The translations under genes and the position numbers were made by a program. DNA of 64,000 nt. Source: Entoloma clypeatum (taxonomy: Eukaryota; Basidiomycota; Agaricomycetes; Agaricales; Entolomataceae). Shown piece by piece: positions 35,115-44,994 of the stretch (positions are counted from its first letter, which is position 1; each line of letters starts with the position of its first letter). The stretch spans positions 4,650,001 to 4,714,000 of the forward strand of contig OY751491.1 of NCBI GenBank assembly GCA_963565915.1. The letters run 5' to 3'. A model generated the notes under the pieces. That model worked only from the letters and a program-made list of their open reading frames with translations, ran no database searches and was not told where the DNA came from.

Positions 35115-35270
35115 CTTCAGCACAACAAGTGCCGATTCCCCCGGGAAATGTGTTTCTCCCCCAGTTGCACCATGAGCGCCGTCGCGGCGGTGTCATACGT
35201 CATCCATGATATGCCAATATCGTTGAGTTCTGTGAATCTAGCCCGCGATCCTGTACTTCGTCCATCGTAG
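35115..35270 (+). pseudogene. Decayed copy b of the small secreted peptide family
   Basis: Plus-strand sequence resembles the 5' leader (CTTCAGCACAACAAGTG) followed by an MSAVAAV-like remnant near 35174. The signal peptide start is lost. Confidence 0.45.
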
Positions 35271-36495
35271 GCATCTTGTAGAACCGACGATGGCAGCACA
35301 TTTGTGACTTTAGATGGTGGGATGTCAGGGGTAATGTGTCGACTCGAGGGAACCCGCGCACCATTGTACTACTAGATGAGGTTAGAAGCACTGGCACAAG
35401 AAAGTCGTTCAGAGTCCGGCCATCAGCATATGTGCAACTGACCAGACAACACACCAACGATTCCCTACGACACTGTCCTGGCTGTTCATGGCCATAAGAG
35501 GACGTCGAGTAGTTGCAGAGAGACGGGGTTGGTAACTTATGCAAAACGTAGTATGGGTTCACGAGCAGCCGGCATCCGATCCGATCAAGGTTCCTACGAC
35601 TCCGAGTCACCACGATGCTCTCGATGCCAACGATTCCGTCGATTTATAGAGCAGGAACTCGAAACCTCCCTGAGAAGAATGTGGCATGAGGAGGACGCAA
35701 CAAGTAACGTCAAATCGGGTTGTTCGCCAACCTCGAGGCCAATTGCAGCCTCTGGCCACTTTTGCTCAAGATTTCCCGCCACTATTCGTCCATCTTCCAC
35801 GAAAAACATGTCTCTACTAGTTTATTCAACACACCGCATTATACCCTATACACGGATTGAAATCGAGGAGAAAGAGACATCGATCGCGGGACTCTCCTGA
35901 AAGTCGCGAGGAGCCGCTTCCAAGCCACAAGACTGCTGAAGAGTTGAGACAAATACGCCTTGAGCCAACGACATGGTGAGCTTCGTCTGTTCCTTGTTCG
36001 CTGTAGCCGTTGAACGCACAAATCCTGCTCTCTATGACCAACACCCGGATGTCGACCCTCCGTCCGCCGAACGACGGGACTAGCGACGTTACCCGCACTG
36101 CCGATGAGAACCACCTCCGCCGCGTCCGATCTGCCTTCGTAATCCCTCCAAATAAACATTAGCATGGAAAAACGCCTCGGGCGCTACATTTTTCTGTGGG
36201 TCGCGCATATACTGACGTTTTTTTTTCCATGAAATAATGCATGACTTTCGAGTCTACCACACACCACGACGCAGGCTCCTCTGGCACCCACGTCCCATCA
36301 TCTGCAGTGCACAAACGTATGGACAAAGACGTAGCTGGGGGAGAATAGAGTGAATAACACGGGGCGTCTAAGAACACCTGCTCCTGCGAGTGATCTGGGG
36401 GCCCGATTGTTAAATTCACGTGCGGGCCCAAACTTTGGAACAATAGTGGCAGATTGGCATTTACAGGACTGGTTGCTAATACATGATGAAACTCC

Positions 36496-36768
36496 TCAGG
36501 CTCCCGTCCAGCAACACTCCAATCTTTGTTGGATAGCTAGCAATCTTGCCCGTTCGGGCACTTCTTGTGCGGGGGTGGCACGAAACCTGTTGTAGGTCGG
36601 CGTGTATAAGGTCGGCGTGCTGGCGCGTGCCCCTATATTTCCAGAATTTAGCCTGATCTTGGCAGATCTCTTTGGTGGAACACGTACGATACCGCGCGGA
36701 TCGGGAGTTGCGACGGCGCTCATGGCGCTGAAGGCGATGAACAAGATGAGAGTGGGATAGAACTGCAT
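36496..36768 (-). CDS. Small secreted peptide precursor, copy c (longest)
   Basis: The longest intact member, 90 aa. The signal peptide MQFYPTLILFIAFSAMSAVA is followed by a short propeptide TPDPRGIVRVPPKR. The dibasic KR before SAKIRLNSGNIGARAS looks like a Kex2 cleavage site. The C-terminus is Thr/Tyr/Pro-rich and ends RLECCWTGA. A TATA box on the minus strand (GGTATAAAAAGG, 36837-36848) lies about 75 bp upstream, and a conserved promoter block is at 36965-37020. I know no homologue. It could be a secreted signalling peptide, effector or defence peptide; all are inference. Multiple copies keep the signal peptide but differ in C-terminal length. Confidence 0.65.
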   Translation of the reverse strand: MQFYPTLILFIAFSAMSAVATPDPRGIVRVPPKRSAKIRLNSGNIGARASTPTLYTPTYNRFRATPAQEVPERARLLAIQQRLECCWTGA

Positions 36769-36836
36769 CTGGTGAGGGTTTGTTGATTACTGTAACTTGA
36801 GTGTTGTTGTGCTGAAGGTGAGGACCACCGCTGCAT

Positions 36837-36848
36837 CCTTTTTATACC
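36837..36848 (-). promoter_or_regulatory. TATA box of copy c
   Basis: GGTATAAAAAGG on the minus strand, about 70-80 bp before the ATG at 36768. The same motif at the same distance is kept in copy e (38887-38898). Confidence 0.65.
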
Positions 36849-36964
36849 TGTGGCAATGATGATTACCATAGCAGTCTTTGCAAACCAGGTCACAGTAGGC
36901 GGCGACACGCATAAAAAGTGACGTAGAAGCCTCTTCAGACATGGGGTCCTGTTGTGAAAGGACA

Positions 36965-37020
36965 GTGGTTACCTGTTATATCCGCGCGCCGGCTGAGCGA
37001 TCGATCTTCACGGTTGTGAG
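36965..37020 (-). promoter_or_regulatory. Conserved upstream block of secreted-peptide genes
   Basis: A stretch of about 55 bp containing GGTTACCTGT, TATCCGCGCGCCGG and a TCGATCTTCACGGTT end. It recurs at 34728-34780, 38035-38092, 39016-39070, 60324-60377, 61036-61086 and, inverted, 61905-61955. It lies some 200-250 bp upstream of the coding copies. Confidence 0.6.
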
Positions 37021-37451
37021 GAGACGACTCCTCACGCGCCCCTTCGGCACTATCTCAACATTGACCAGAGTTGTGACCTGTCGCGAGAGTCCCGCCAAGT
37101 TCGAGCAGGCAGGATAACAGTTAAGCCCTCTTCCGATGAACCCCATTCCCTCTCGCTCTGAAATTCAACCTGATGGACTCCCTATCAGATCCACGAAAAC
37201 GAAAACGGTATCGACCCGTAATTCGCGCATATAGTCACATTTGACACGAGGAAGCAATCCATGTCTAAGTCGTCGAATCCCTTGCGCCTCACGGATCCCA
37301 CCCCAATCTTATTCCCTCATTTTCTTCAATGCTACGCTGGTTCCCTCGAGTTTTCCACCACGACACTTCGCTCCCCTGGCCCACCATCTGTAGTCACAAA
37401 TGTATGGACCAAGGCGTAGCTGAGGGAGGATATTCAACAAACCCTCGCAAA

Positions 37452-37720
37452 ATTCGGTTCTACCCCACTTTCATCTTTTCCGTCGCTCTCCAGAGCCATG
37501 GGCAACTAAGGTGACCGTCGCAGCGACAAACCCACGCGGTATCGTACATCATCCACCGACGAGATCTGCCAATATCGTGTTGACTCGGAATTCGGTGAAT
37601 ATAGCCCCCCGCCCACCCCAGCATAGGGGCCCGCTCCCGCCCTCGTACTGCCTCAAAGAATCTTGTCACCAGTAGACGCTGTCCTACAAAGATTGGAATC
37701 TTGCTGGACGAAAGCCCGGA
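37452..37720 (+). pseudogene. Decayed copy d of the secreted peptide family (inverted)
   Basis: Plus-strand sequence matches the signal peptide (IRFYPTFIFSVAL) but the start codon is ATT, a stop follows within the signal peptide, and the rest (RGIVHHPPTRSANIV) continues in another frame. Its orientation is opposite to the otherwise matching copy g at 60495-60753, while the flanking block 37830-38105 is not inverted. Confidence 0.6.
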
Positions 37721-38034
37721 GCTTTCTATCGTGTATCCAAAACCAGTCCCGTAGATGTCAATACGTCAGGCCCGCACGTGAACCCAACAATCAGGCCCCC
37801 AAAGCAGGTCTTCTTGTACGTGTTGCGGTATTGACTATCGATAGTTGTGCCGCAGGTGAGGGTCACCGGTCACCACTACGTATATACCATGACGATGGGG
37901 ACAAAAGAACACCCGGGCCGTGAAGCCATATTGCTATCAGACACAAGAGAAGAGTAGCCCTACAGACAAACAGAAACGCCCTCCCGTCACATCAAGTGAA
38001 CGCATCGCCGCTCAGCAATCGTGCATTGACACGA

Positions 38035-38092
38035 GACTGGTTATCTGTGGTATCCGCGCGCCGGATCCGAGCGGTCGGTCTTCACGAGTTCG
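38035..38092. promoter_or_regulatory. Conserved upstream block next to copy d
   Basis: Contains GGTATCCGCGCGCCGG and GGTCGGTCTTCACGAG, matching the blocks upstream of copies c, e, f and g. Confidence 0.55.
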
Positions 38093-38109
38093 AGGTGAGT
38101 ATTTTTTGC

Positions 38110-39320
38110 ACTGCCGATGAGAACTACCTCCGCCGCGTCCTATCTGCCTTCGTAATCCCTCCAAATGAACACTAGCACGGAAGAATGCCTCGGGCGCTAC
38201 ATTTATTGTGGGTCGCGCATATACTGACGTTTTTTTTCATGAAACAATGCATGTTTACGCAGTCTCCGAATCGCCGGATAACCTAGTACACTCGTCTCAA
38301 TTGTCTTTCGAGTCTACCACACACCACGACGCACGCTCCTCTGGCACCCACGTCCCACCATCTGCAGTGCACAAACGTATTGACAAAGACGTAGCTGAGA
38401 GAGAATAGAGTCAAAAGGGCGGGGCACCTGGTCCTGCAAGTAATCTGGGGCCCCGATTGTTGGGTTCACGTGCGGGCCCAAACTTTGCAACAATAGTGGC
38501 AGATTGGCATTTACAGGACAGGTTCCTAATACATGATGAAACGCCTCAGGCTCCCATCCAGCAACACTCTAATCTTTGTTGGATAGCTAGCAATTCTGCC
38601 CGTTCGGGCACTTCTTGAGCGGGGGTGGCACGACACCTGCAGGTCGGCGTGTGTTAGGTCGGCGTGCTGGCGCGGCGTGCCCCTATATTTCCTGAATTCA
38701 GCCTGATATTGGCAGATCTCTTTGGTGGAACACGTACGTGACCGTGTGGGTCGGGAGTTGCGACGGCGCTCATGGCGCTGAAGGCGATGAACAAGATGAG
38801 AGTGGGATAGAACTGCATCTGGTGAGGGTTTGTTGATTACTGTAAGTTGAGTGTTGTTGTGCTGAAGGTGAGGACCACCGCTGCATCCTTTTTATACCTG
38901 TGGCAATGATGATTACCATAGCGGTCTTTGTATACCACGTCACAGTAGGCGGCGACACGCACAAAAAGTGACGTAGAAGCCTCTTCAGACATGGGGTCCT
39001 GTTGTGAAAGGACAGTGGTTACCTGTTGTATCCGCGCGCCGGCTGAGCGGTCGGTCTTCACGGTTGTGAGGTGACGACTCTTTATGCGTTCTGTCGGCAC
39101 TATCTCAACATTAACCAGAGTTGTCACCTGTCGCGAGACTCGTGCCAAGTTCGAGCAGGCAGCATAACAGTTAAGCCCCTTTCGGTGAACCCCATTCCCT
39201 CTCGCTTTGAAATTCAACCTGATGGACTCCCTAGTATCAGATCCACGAAAACGAAAACGGTATCGACCCGTACTTCGCGCATATAGTCACATTTGACACG
39301 AGGAAGCAATCCAGATCAAT
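38110..39320. repeat. Segmental duplication unit 2 of secreted-peptide locus
   Basis: Direct-orientation duplicate of 36080-37300. Confidence 0.85.
38654..38818 (-). CDS. Small secreted peptide precursor, copy e (short form)
   Basis: 54 aa. The signal peptide is identical to copy c (MQFYPTLILFIAFSAMSAVA), then TPDPHGHVRVPPKR and SANIRLNSGNIGARRAST. Sequence changes bring a stop forward compared with the 90-aa copy c, so the mature part after KR is only about 20 residues. TATA box and conserved upstream block (39016-39070) are retained, so it could be expressed. Whether the short or long form is ancestral is unclear: copy f is also short. Confidence 0.55.
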   Translation of the reverse strand: MQFYPTLILFIAFSAMSAVATPDPHGHVRVPPKRSANIRLNSGNIGARRASTPT

Positions 39321-39589
39321 TAGACTGAAACAACCGTTCCACTCTGTTCCACTGGAGTAGAAATTAACATCATTTGGGTGCCAATATCGTGAATCCTACC
39401 GCAATATTCAGCACGAAAATGGCCAAAAACCTCAATTATTCCGGGGTACTCAGCATGGGATGGAAGACGAAATCAATATATTGCAAAGTACATATAATAC
39501 ATTGTACATCCATGGCTATGAACGACACGACACGATTTACCACGAATCAGGAAGAGCCAAAGAATCACCTTATCGCAGGGCGACGACCT

Positions 39590-39990
39590 ACTTTACATTG
39601 ATGACAACAACCCCAACGAAAGGGGCGATAACGTGTGGTTCCTCCCACACGCCGCATGCACAAACTTGGTGCCCTCCTCCGCCTCCAGCTTGATAGGAAA
39701 TAGTTTCATTGGTGTGTCCTCCGAGATAAAAGTGCCCCCCCCCCGGTCCTGGCGTCACCCCCAGCGCCCCGTTCCCATGGTGCCCAAACAGCCAAGCTGC
39801 ACCGTCGGTGGCGAGTACGATGAAGTGGCAGCGGATGCACGATGTGTGGATACATGGCATCAATGTTTCTGAGTGACCGACGGATGTGTGGCTTGAGGAG
39901 CTGGTAGTTGGTTCAAGATAACTTGAAACAAGTACAATATGATTGAGCGGTGGTGGCTTTCCCGGTGACAATGTTTTACTCATATATGAA
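39590..39990 (-). pseudogene. RCC1-repeat protein remnant
   Basis: On the minus strand HFIVLATDGAAWLFGHHGNG then GALG, and downstream FVHAACGRNHTL, are the two halves of an RCC1 repeat. They lie in different frames, joined across a G10 run (39738-39747), so a slippage indel broke the frame. Only about one blade of the seven-bladed propeller remains. Confidence 0.55.
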
Positions 39991-40033
39991 GAGGCTAATT
40001 GACACCTTTACGTAGGAAGCCGTTTGAGGGAAG

Positions 40034-41629
40034 TACACTGGCCACGGTCCGGGCCGGTCCGGGTCCGGGCATTTTCGACTGGACCTGAACCTGCACCGAG
40101 GGTCCAGTCCGAGCATCCAGCGGACCCGCACCTGAACCTCGGGGTCCAGGTCCTTGAGGTCCGGTCCAGGTCCGGACCCAATTTTCAAGCTCAAAAACCG
40201 CCGATTTCACAGTTAGTGTACAGAAAAAAACTTGTATGCGAAACGCGCCACAACGCGGCAACGCCGGGTTGTCATCTCAGTGAACCTTTATTCTACACAC
40301 AAATGCGAAGCTTTTGAGATAGAAATGAAGACAAATGAATGAAAACTCACTACGATATTATTGGTTCCTCTTATCAGGCCCTACACCCATAAAATCACGA
40401 AATCGTGCCGCATCCACGAAACGCCGGACTCTCGTCTAAGCGAGACTTTTTTCTACATGTAGATACAGTGCTTTTGAGATATAAATGAAGAACAACGAAT
40501 CAGAACTCACAGAGGTTGACCCATTCTTCCCATGGAAGTCAATGAGTTCGTTGATCAGACATGTCTGCCGATCACATGACCACGTCGACGCGTTCGGTAA
40601 TCATGCACATGATTCATGATCAACAAACTCATTGACCCATCCTCTCTCAAACCACCACCACACCCCATGGCCTTCACTGGAGGGATGTTACTATTAATTA
40701 GTGCAAGTTTATTAATAAAATTATATGAAGAAAACTACTTATACTACATAGTATGTCTGATGTTTTACATCAGACACTGGCATATCAAAGGACCAGGTTG
40801 ATGAGAGCTGGGTACACCGTGATTCGGGCTTCTTGCAGTGGCTCATGGGGCTGATGACAGGGATATATCATATCCCAGTGAGTTCTCATTCATTTTCTTT
40901 CGTTACTATCTCAAAAACATCACAATTATATATCAATTAAAAACCCACATAGACGAGAACCCGGATCTTACGGGGTGTGGCACAATTTGGTCGTTATGGT
41001 GCAGGGGCTGTGGGGGGGATAAATCATATCCTGGTGAGTTTCCATCTGTTTCCTTCATCTATATCTCAATTCCAACCCATTTATGTGTAGATTAAATGCC
41101 TGGATCGACAACAGCCCAGCATTTCGCGGATATCACGTGATTTTTGATTTTTATGGGTCAAGGCGTTGAAGTGATGCATAAATCACAACTTGGTGAGTTC
41201 TTATCCATTTCCCCTTGTTTCTATCTCAAATTCATGCCATCTATGTGTAGATTGAACGCCCAGACAGACGACAGCCCAGCGTTCCACGGATATGGTGCGA
41301 CTTTATATTTTTATGTGTCAAGGGGTTGAAGTAATTTATCGTGCATGGATTTTTTTCATTTCCATCTCAAAAGTACAGTATTTCTATGTGGAAGAAATGG
41401 TTTAGTAAATAAGATCACATGACATGTCAAACATGCTGCCGAAGACAATCAGAATCTGAGGTGGGTCCAGCAGGTCCAAACCCTGGGTCCAGGTCCAACC
41501 CACCTCTGGACCTGGACCTCTAAGGAGGTCCGAGTCTGCCAGATGTAAGGACCCGCACCCCGGACCTCAGGTTCAGTCCAGGTCCAAACCGCGGTCCGGA
41601 GGTTCAAGGACCGAACCGTGGCCAGTGTA
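40034..41629. mobile_element. Non-autonomous hAT-like fold-back element
   Basis: Inverted ends TACACTGGCCACGGT(C/T)CGG and an 8-bp target duplication GAGGGAAG (40026-40033 and 41630-41637) define a 1,596-bp insertion. About 170 bp inside each end is dense in GGTCC(A/G)GGTCC motifs, likely transposase-binding repeats. No transposase gene. The interior holds inverted arrays of a 155-170 bp unit (see 40290-41400). The 8-bp duplication supports hAT membership; the terminal TACAC departs from the usual YARNG. Confidence 0.85.
40290..41400. repeat. Inverted arrays of a 155-170 bp unit
   Basis: A module with core GTGAGTT...CTATCTCAAA appears twice in one orientation (ending near 40340 and 40510) and about four times inverted (near 40875, 41035, 41195 and 41350), giving a fold-back structure around an arm-poor centre at 40510-40850. 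Confidence 0.75.
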
Positions 41630-41637
41630 GAGGGAAG

Positions 41638-42088
41638 TAAATAGTCCTGAGGATGAGCAAAGTGATAAATGGTTTGTAAAGTGACAAATAGAATGTAAGG
41701 AATAGGACTACCGCCATAGACGGTCGTCACATTGAGAGAGTGAATGGTGGGGAAAAGAGAGACAGTGGTGGTTGTAGAAAAAGAGAAGTGATCAAACAAA
41801 TATGTCAATCAGGTTCTGACATAATCACATGGCTCGGTTTCCAGGGTGTCAATGACGATGCAACCATGTGCATGAACATTTTTAAATGAGGCCTGCCGCT
41901 TGGTTGCAACACACACAACGCCCCCCATGCATCAGCAAACCCTGACCGTGTTAGCCAACACTCCACAGCACTGTACAGGATCATAGCACCATAGCCATGG
42001 TGCTTTGCTATGGAGTGCATCAGCAAACCCAGATGTTTGGCTGTAGCAAACTGTAGTAAATACTGTGATGCTGTAGACACATGTATTG
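41638..42088. other. Spacer without genes
   Basis: No gene seen; moderately AT-rich with TGTAG-type short repeats toward its right end. Confidence 0.4.
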
Positions 42089-42351
42089 TAGCATTTCAAT
42101 CAATTTGTCAGTTACATGTAACATCTTGAAAACACTGGAATGTCACATTTGTCACGCTTCCCTGAGCCCGGTGACGAATTCGGCACACAGGATTTCCAAA
42201 AATGGCACGGAGAAATTGCCAAAAATGGCACCGAAAATGACAAAGATTGGTCACTTGAGTCGATGTCACGGAAATTTTCGGCTGCGACGAAATCAAAATT
42301 TCATCGCACTGTGTCACGTGTCACAGGCCTGACGAATTGATTGAAATGCTA
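42089..42351. mobile_element. Small MITE with 22-bp inverted ends
   Basis: 42089-42110 (TAGCATTTCAATCAATT...) and the reverse complement of 42330-42351 differ at one position. The 263-bp interior repeats TGTCAC/AAAATGGCA motifs. No convincing target duplication, so the family is unassigned. Confidence 0.65.
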
Positions 42352-42359
42352 CTGTAGCA

Positions 42360-42500
42360 TCACATAGCACTGTACCTTGGTAGTGCATGACCATTGTAGT
42401 GTGCTGTAGTGTGCTGTAGTGATGTAATGTGTCATAGCATCATAATATTGTAGCATTGTAGTATCAATAGATCTTGTAGCTGTTTTTGTTATGTGTCCTG
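42360..42500. repeat. TGTAG-rich simple-repeat tract
   Basis: Irregular repetition of TGTAGTG(T/C) and TAGCAT motifs in AT-rich DNA. Confidence 0.55.
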
Positions 42501-42641
42501 AGAATTACAGGGAAGGACTTTATTGAGTGATCATGTTGGGATACATTTTTTTTTGACAATATCGACAACTTGAATGTGTGATGGTGGAATCATTAGTCAG
42601 AAAATTCTAGTACATTGTAATTCAAATAATCTGATGGTCAA

Positions 42642-42947
42642 ACATGTTGGAACTACTGGATCCAGCACATGATCAAACACGTGATCACTACATCATTATG
42701 ATGTATCTCTGACATTGTCCATGAGTTACTATATATGTGAGTTTATTATAGAAACACACAAACAGACCACAACATGGTCCATGCACATATATTAGTATAA
42801 ATAGTAGACCTGTAACATAGTTGCAGAATAAGAACTCTTCCAGTTCCTACCACATCAGTTGTCTCTAAAACTCTCCTCTAGCTTAACAAGCACTCAATTT
42901 CTGATCCTCTATTCACCCATACTGACTACTTTGTACGTCATCCCACA
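42642..42947 (+). repeat. Possible Copia LTR
   Basis: Begins TGTTGGAACTA and ends ...CCCACA, contains TATAAATAG near 42795 and precedes a Copia-type gag, as a 5' LTR would. No second copy exists in the window, so the borders are a guess. Confidence 0.35.
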
Positions 42948-43792
42948 TGGCGCACCTCAATACGTTCAATAGGTTATGGCCCTGCTGGCCCTTATGGCTG
43001 GCAGTTTTGCCGCCCTTGTTGTTGTATACACTGTAGTTACATGCTGTTGCATATTGGACAGAAGGACTCCCAGGGCAGCTGGCATTGCCGCCCCTGAGGA
43101 CGACGAACCTGCTGAGCATGCTCGCAATTGTTGCAGTCACTTGCCATCTCACCAGCGCACTAGGTCACCATCACCAGTACCTGTACCTCCGCCTCCTGGG
43201 CAATGTCCGCTGCTGCGCAGACGTGGAGCTGAGCCTCTGGCACAAGGACACAGAAATGCTCCTATACTGGAATTTGTGCTCGATGACTGGCTGTCTACCA
43301 CTCATGGGGTATACTCCAGAGTGTGTGACACCTGTTTCCAATACATGAGTGGTGACTATTGCCATCATCATCTGCCTGCCCATCTTACCAGATGGGCACA
43401 ACATCCTGAATGATTACTCACAGCGCATTGTCATCGCTGTTGATCTTTCTTCATGGATAGGGATGGACATCAATGTCTGGCAGTATTGGAAAGCATACGC
43501 GCTGCTCGCTCTGGACTAGACTCTAGTCCTGCTCCACCGTACAGATGTTTGGCATGGAGAGAGACTGTCCCTGGAAATCCGCTTGAATATCGGTGGTGCT
43601 GTCATCTATCAGCACCAGGCTTCAGGTGCCCTGAGCACGAGGATCCTCCTCCGCCTTACCGGCATTCTGAAAGCCCATGCCAATGATAATTGTGGCAGCA
43701 TGCAGCACACATGATCGAATATTTATTTTCTCTGTGTCTCAGTTTTTCATTAAACCATATGCTGACCAAATTTCCTTTCAGATCTCTTCAAC

Positions 43793-44081
43793 ATGTCAAA
43801 CTCTGTCAACACTTTCATTTCAAAATTCACCGGCACCAATTACCTTATTTGGTCGCAACAAATGAAGGACTACCTTCAGTTGACTTTCCTCTGGCGCCAC
43901 ATCATCGGTGAGTCAAAACAACCCACTGAGATCTGGGAAACAAAGTCTTGGCTGGACGCGAAAGGAAACTCTCAGTCTGGAAACGTTCAGACCAACACTT
44001 GCCAGATTGAGGAATGGCACAAGAAGCAGCTTGCTGCTTTAGGGATAATAAAGACACGATGCAATGAATCCATCAAGGATC
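43793..44081 (+). pseudogene. Copia-type gag fragment cut by a Gypsy LTR
   Basis: Begins MSNSVNTFISKFTGTNYLIW, the classical Copia gag opening (F-x-G-x-N-Y-xx-W), with QQMKDYLQL and EEWHKKQLAALGIIKTRCNE following. Coding identity stops at 44081 where the Gypsy LTR starts; downstream codons belong to the LTR. A likely intron acceptor (TTTCCTTTCAG) lies just upstream of the ATG. The missing 3' part is not present on the far side of the Gypsy array, so more than a simple insertion happened. Confidence 0.65.
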
Positions 44082-44469
44082 TGTTATGCTTAACAAACCG
44101 TTCCAAGGTTTGGGCAGAGTATGCAGGAAGTGGAAAGGCGAAGAGCAAAGTGATTGCTAAATCTAAGGAATGTAGCTATGGTACATGGGGTTTATATAGT
44201 ACTGGCTACGAGCGGTAGCGAGTGAGTCAGTAGCTGCGGAAGGCAGTGCGGATGAGTCAGTAACTGCGGAAAGGCAGTGCGAAGTGAGTCAGACGACTGC
44301 GGACTGAGTAATCCCTACTGCGGAGTGCGAGTCAGCGTGGGAGCGAAGTATACTAAAGGAGAATGGTAGAGTAAAGGTAAATGAATAAGCGGTCCGATGA
44401 GTCAAAGAAATAACAAAGGTACAATGCATGGGAAAAGTGCGTAGCATACAAACCGGTAAGTCCGTAACA
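44082..44469 (-). repeat. Gypsy LTR 1
   Basis: 388 bp. On the minus strand it has a U3-like part with four TGAGTCA heptamers on the plus strand (44223, 44253, 44285, 44398) within GC-rich 27-30 bp repeats, then a TATA box (ACTATATAAA, 44200-44191). Serves as 3' LTR of element 1. Confidence 0.92.
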
Positions 44470-44503
44470 TGTTCCCCTCCTCAAGCTCTGTGTCCTCACA
44501 GAG

Positions 44504-44872
44504 TCATTGTCCCCATCCTCCGGCATCGTCATTGTTTGGCCAGGAGCCATTCTCCTTGAGGCTCCAATCGTCTATTAGCTCTTCATTGATGGCGACGGCG
44601 AGCTCGAGACTCCGGACGGCTAGTCGGATGCACCGGTTTTCAATGACCAGCGTACGGGTGTAGTTCCCGAGGATTTGTTTTTCTTCGGGGGTTGGTGCGA
44701 CGGGGAGGTCGGATAAAGAATGGAGGCGGATGTGCATCTGTTGATGCAGGATGTCGGCGAGCGAGGCTTCTAGCGCGTGGATCTGGTCTCTCATGGAGAG
44801 GGCTTCACCCATGAGGGCAGTGATGGCGGGGTTGGTTTCAGTGGATGTGGTGGTGACGGTGGTGGTGGACAT
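44504..44872 (-). CDS. Extra ORF downstream of integrase, Gypsy element 1
   Basis: 122 codons between pol and the 3' LTR, at the place where some retroelements carry env. It starts MSTTTVTTTSTETNPAITAL; the core GEALSMRDQIHALEASLADI then QMHIRLHSLSDLP and EEKQILGNYTRTL predicts helices and a short coiled coil, with an acidic Trp-rich end (DDWSLKENGSWPNNDD). There is no signal peptide or membrane segment, so it is not a classical envelope. The equivalent frame in element 2 (50711-51079) is also open and clearly homologous but more diverged than pol. Function unknown. Confidence 0.65.
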   Translation of the reverse strand: MSTTTVTTTSTETNPAITALMGEALSMRDQIHALEASLADILHQQMHIRLHSLSDLPVAPTPEEKQILGNYTRTLVIENRCIRLAVRSLELAVAINEELIDDWSLKENGSWPNNDDAGGWGQ

Positions 44873-44994
44873 GGTGCAGAGGATGTTGGAGAGATAGAGG
44901 AAGAATGGAGTAGCTATATTGAAGACGGAGCGGAGAACTCAGTGGGTTTTTGACTGATGAGGTCGATGCTGTTGCTGATTTCAACAGTTGTCTT

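Larger units (their letters stand above)
36080..37300. repeat. Segmental duplication unit 1 of secreted-peptide locus
   Basis: About 1.2 kb highly similar to 38110-39320 in the same orientation, with indels (for example 38250-38310 is missing here). The part around the coding copy is found again at 59880-60480. Confidence 0.85.

Noticed and set aside
42976..43413. 145-codon frame upstream of the Copia gag with a hydrophobic start
   Set aside because: No homology recognised, overlapping frames are similarly open, and it sits where an untranslated leader or intron of the Copia element is expected.
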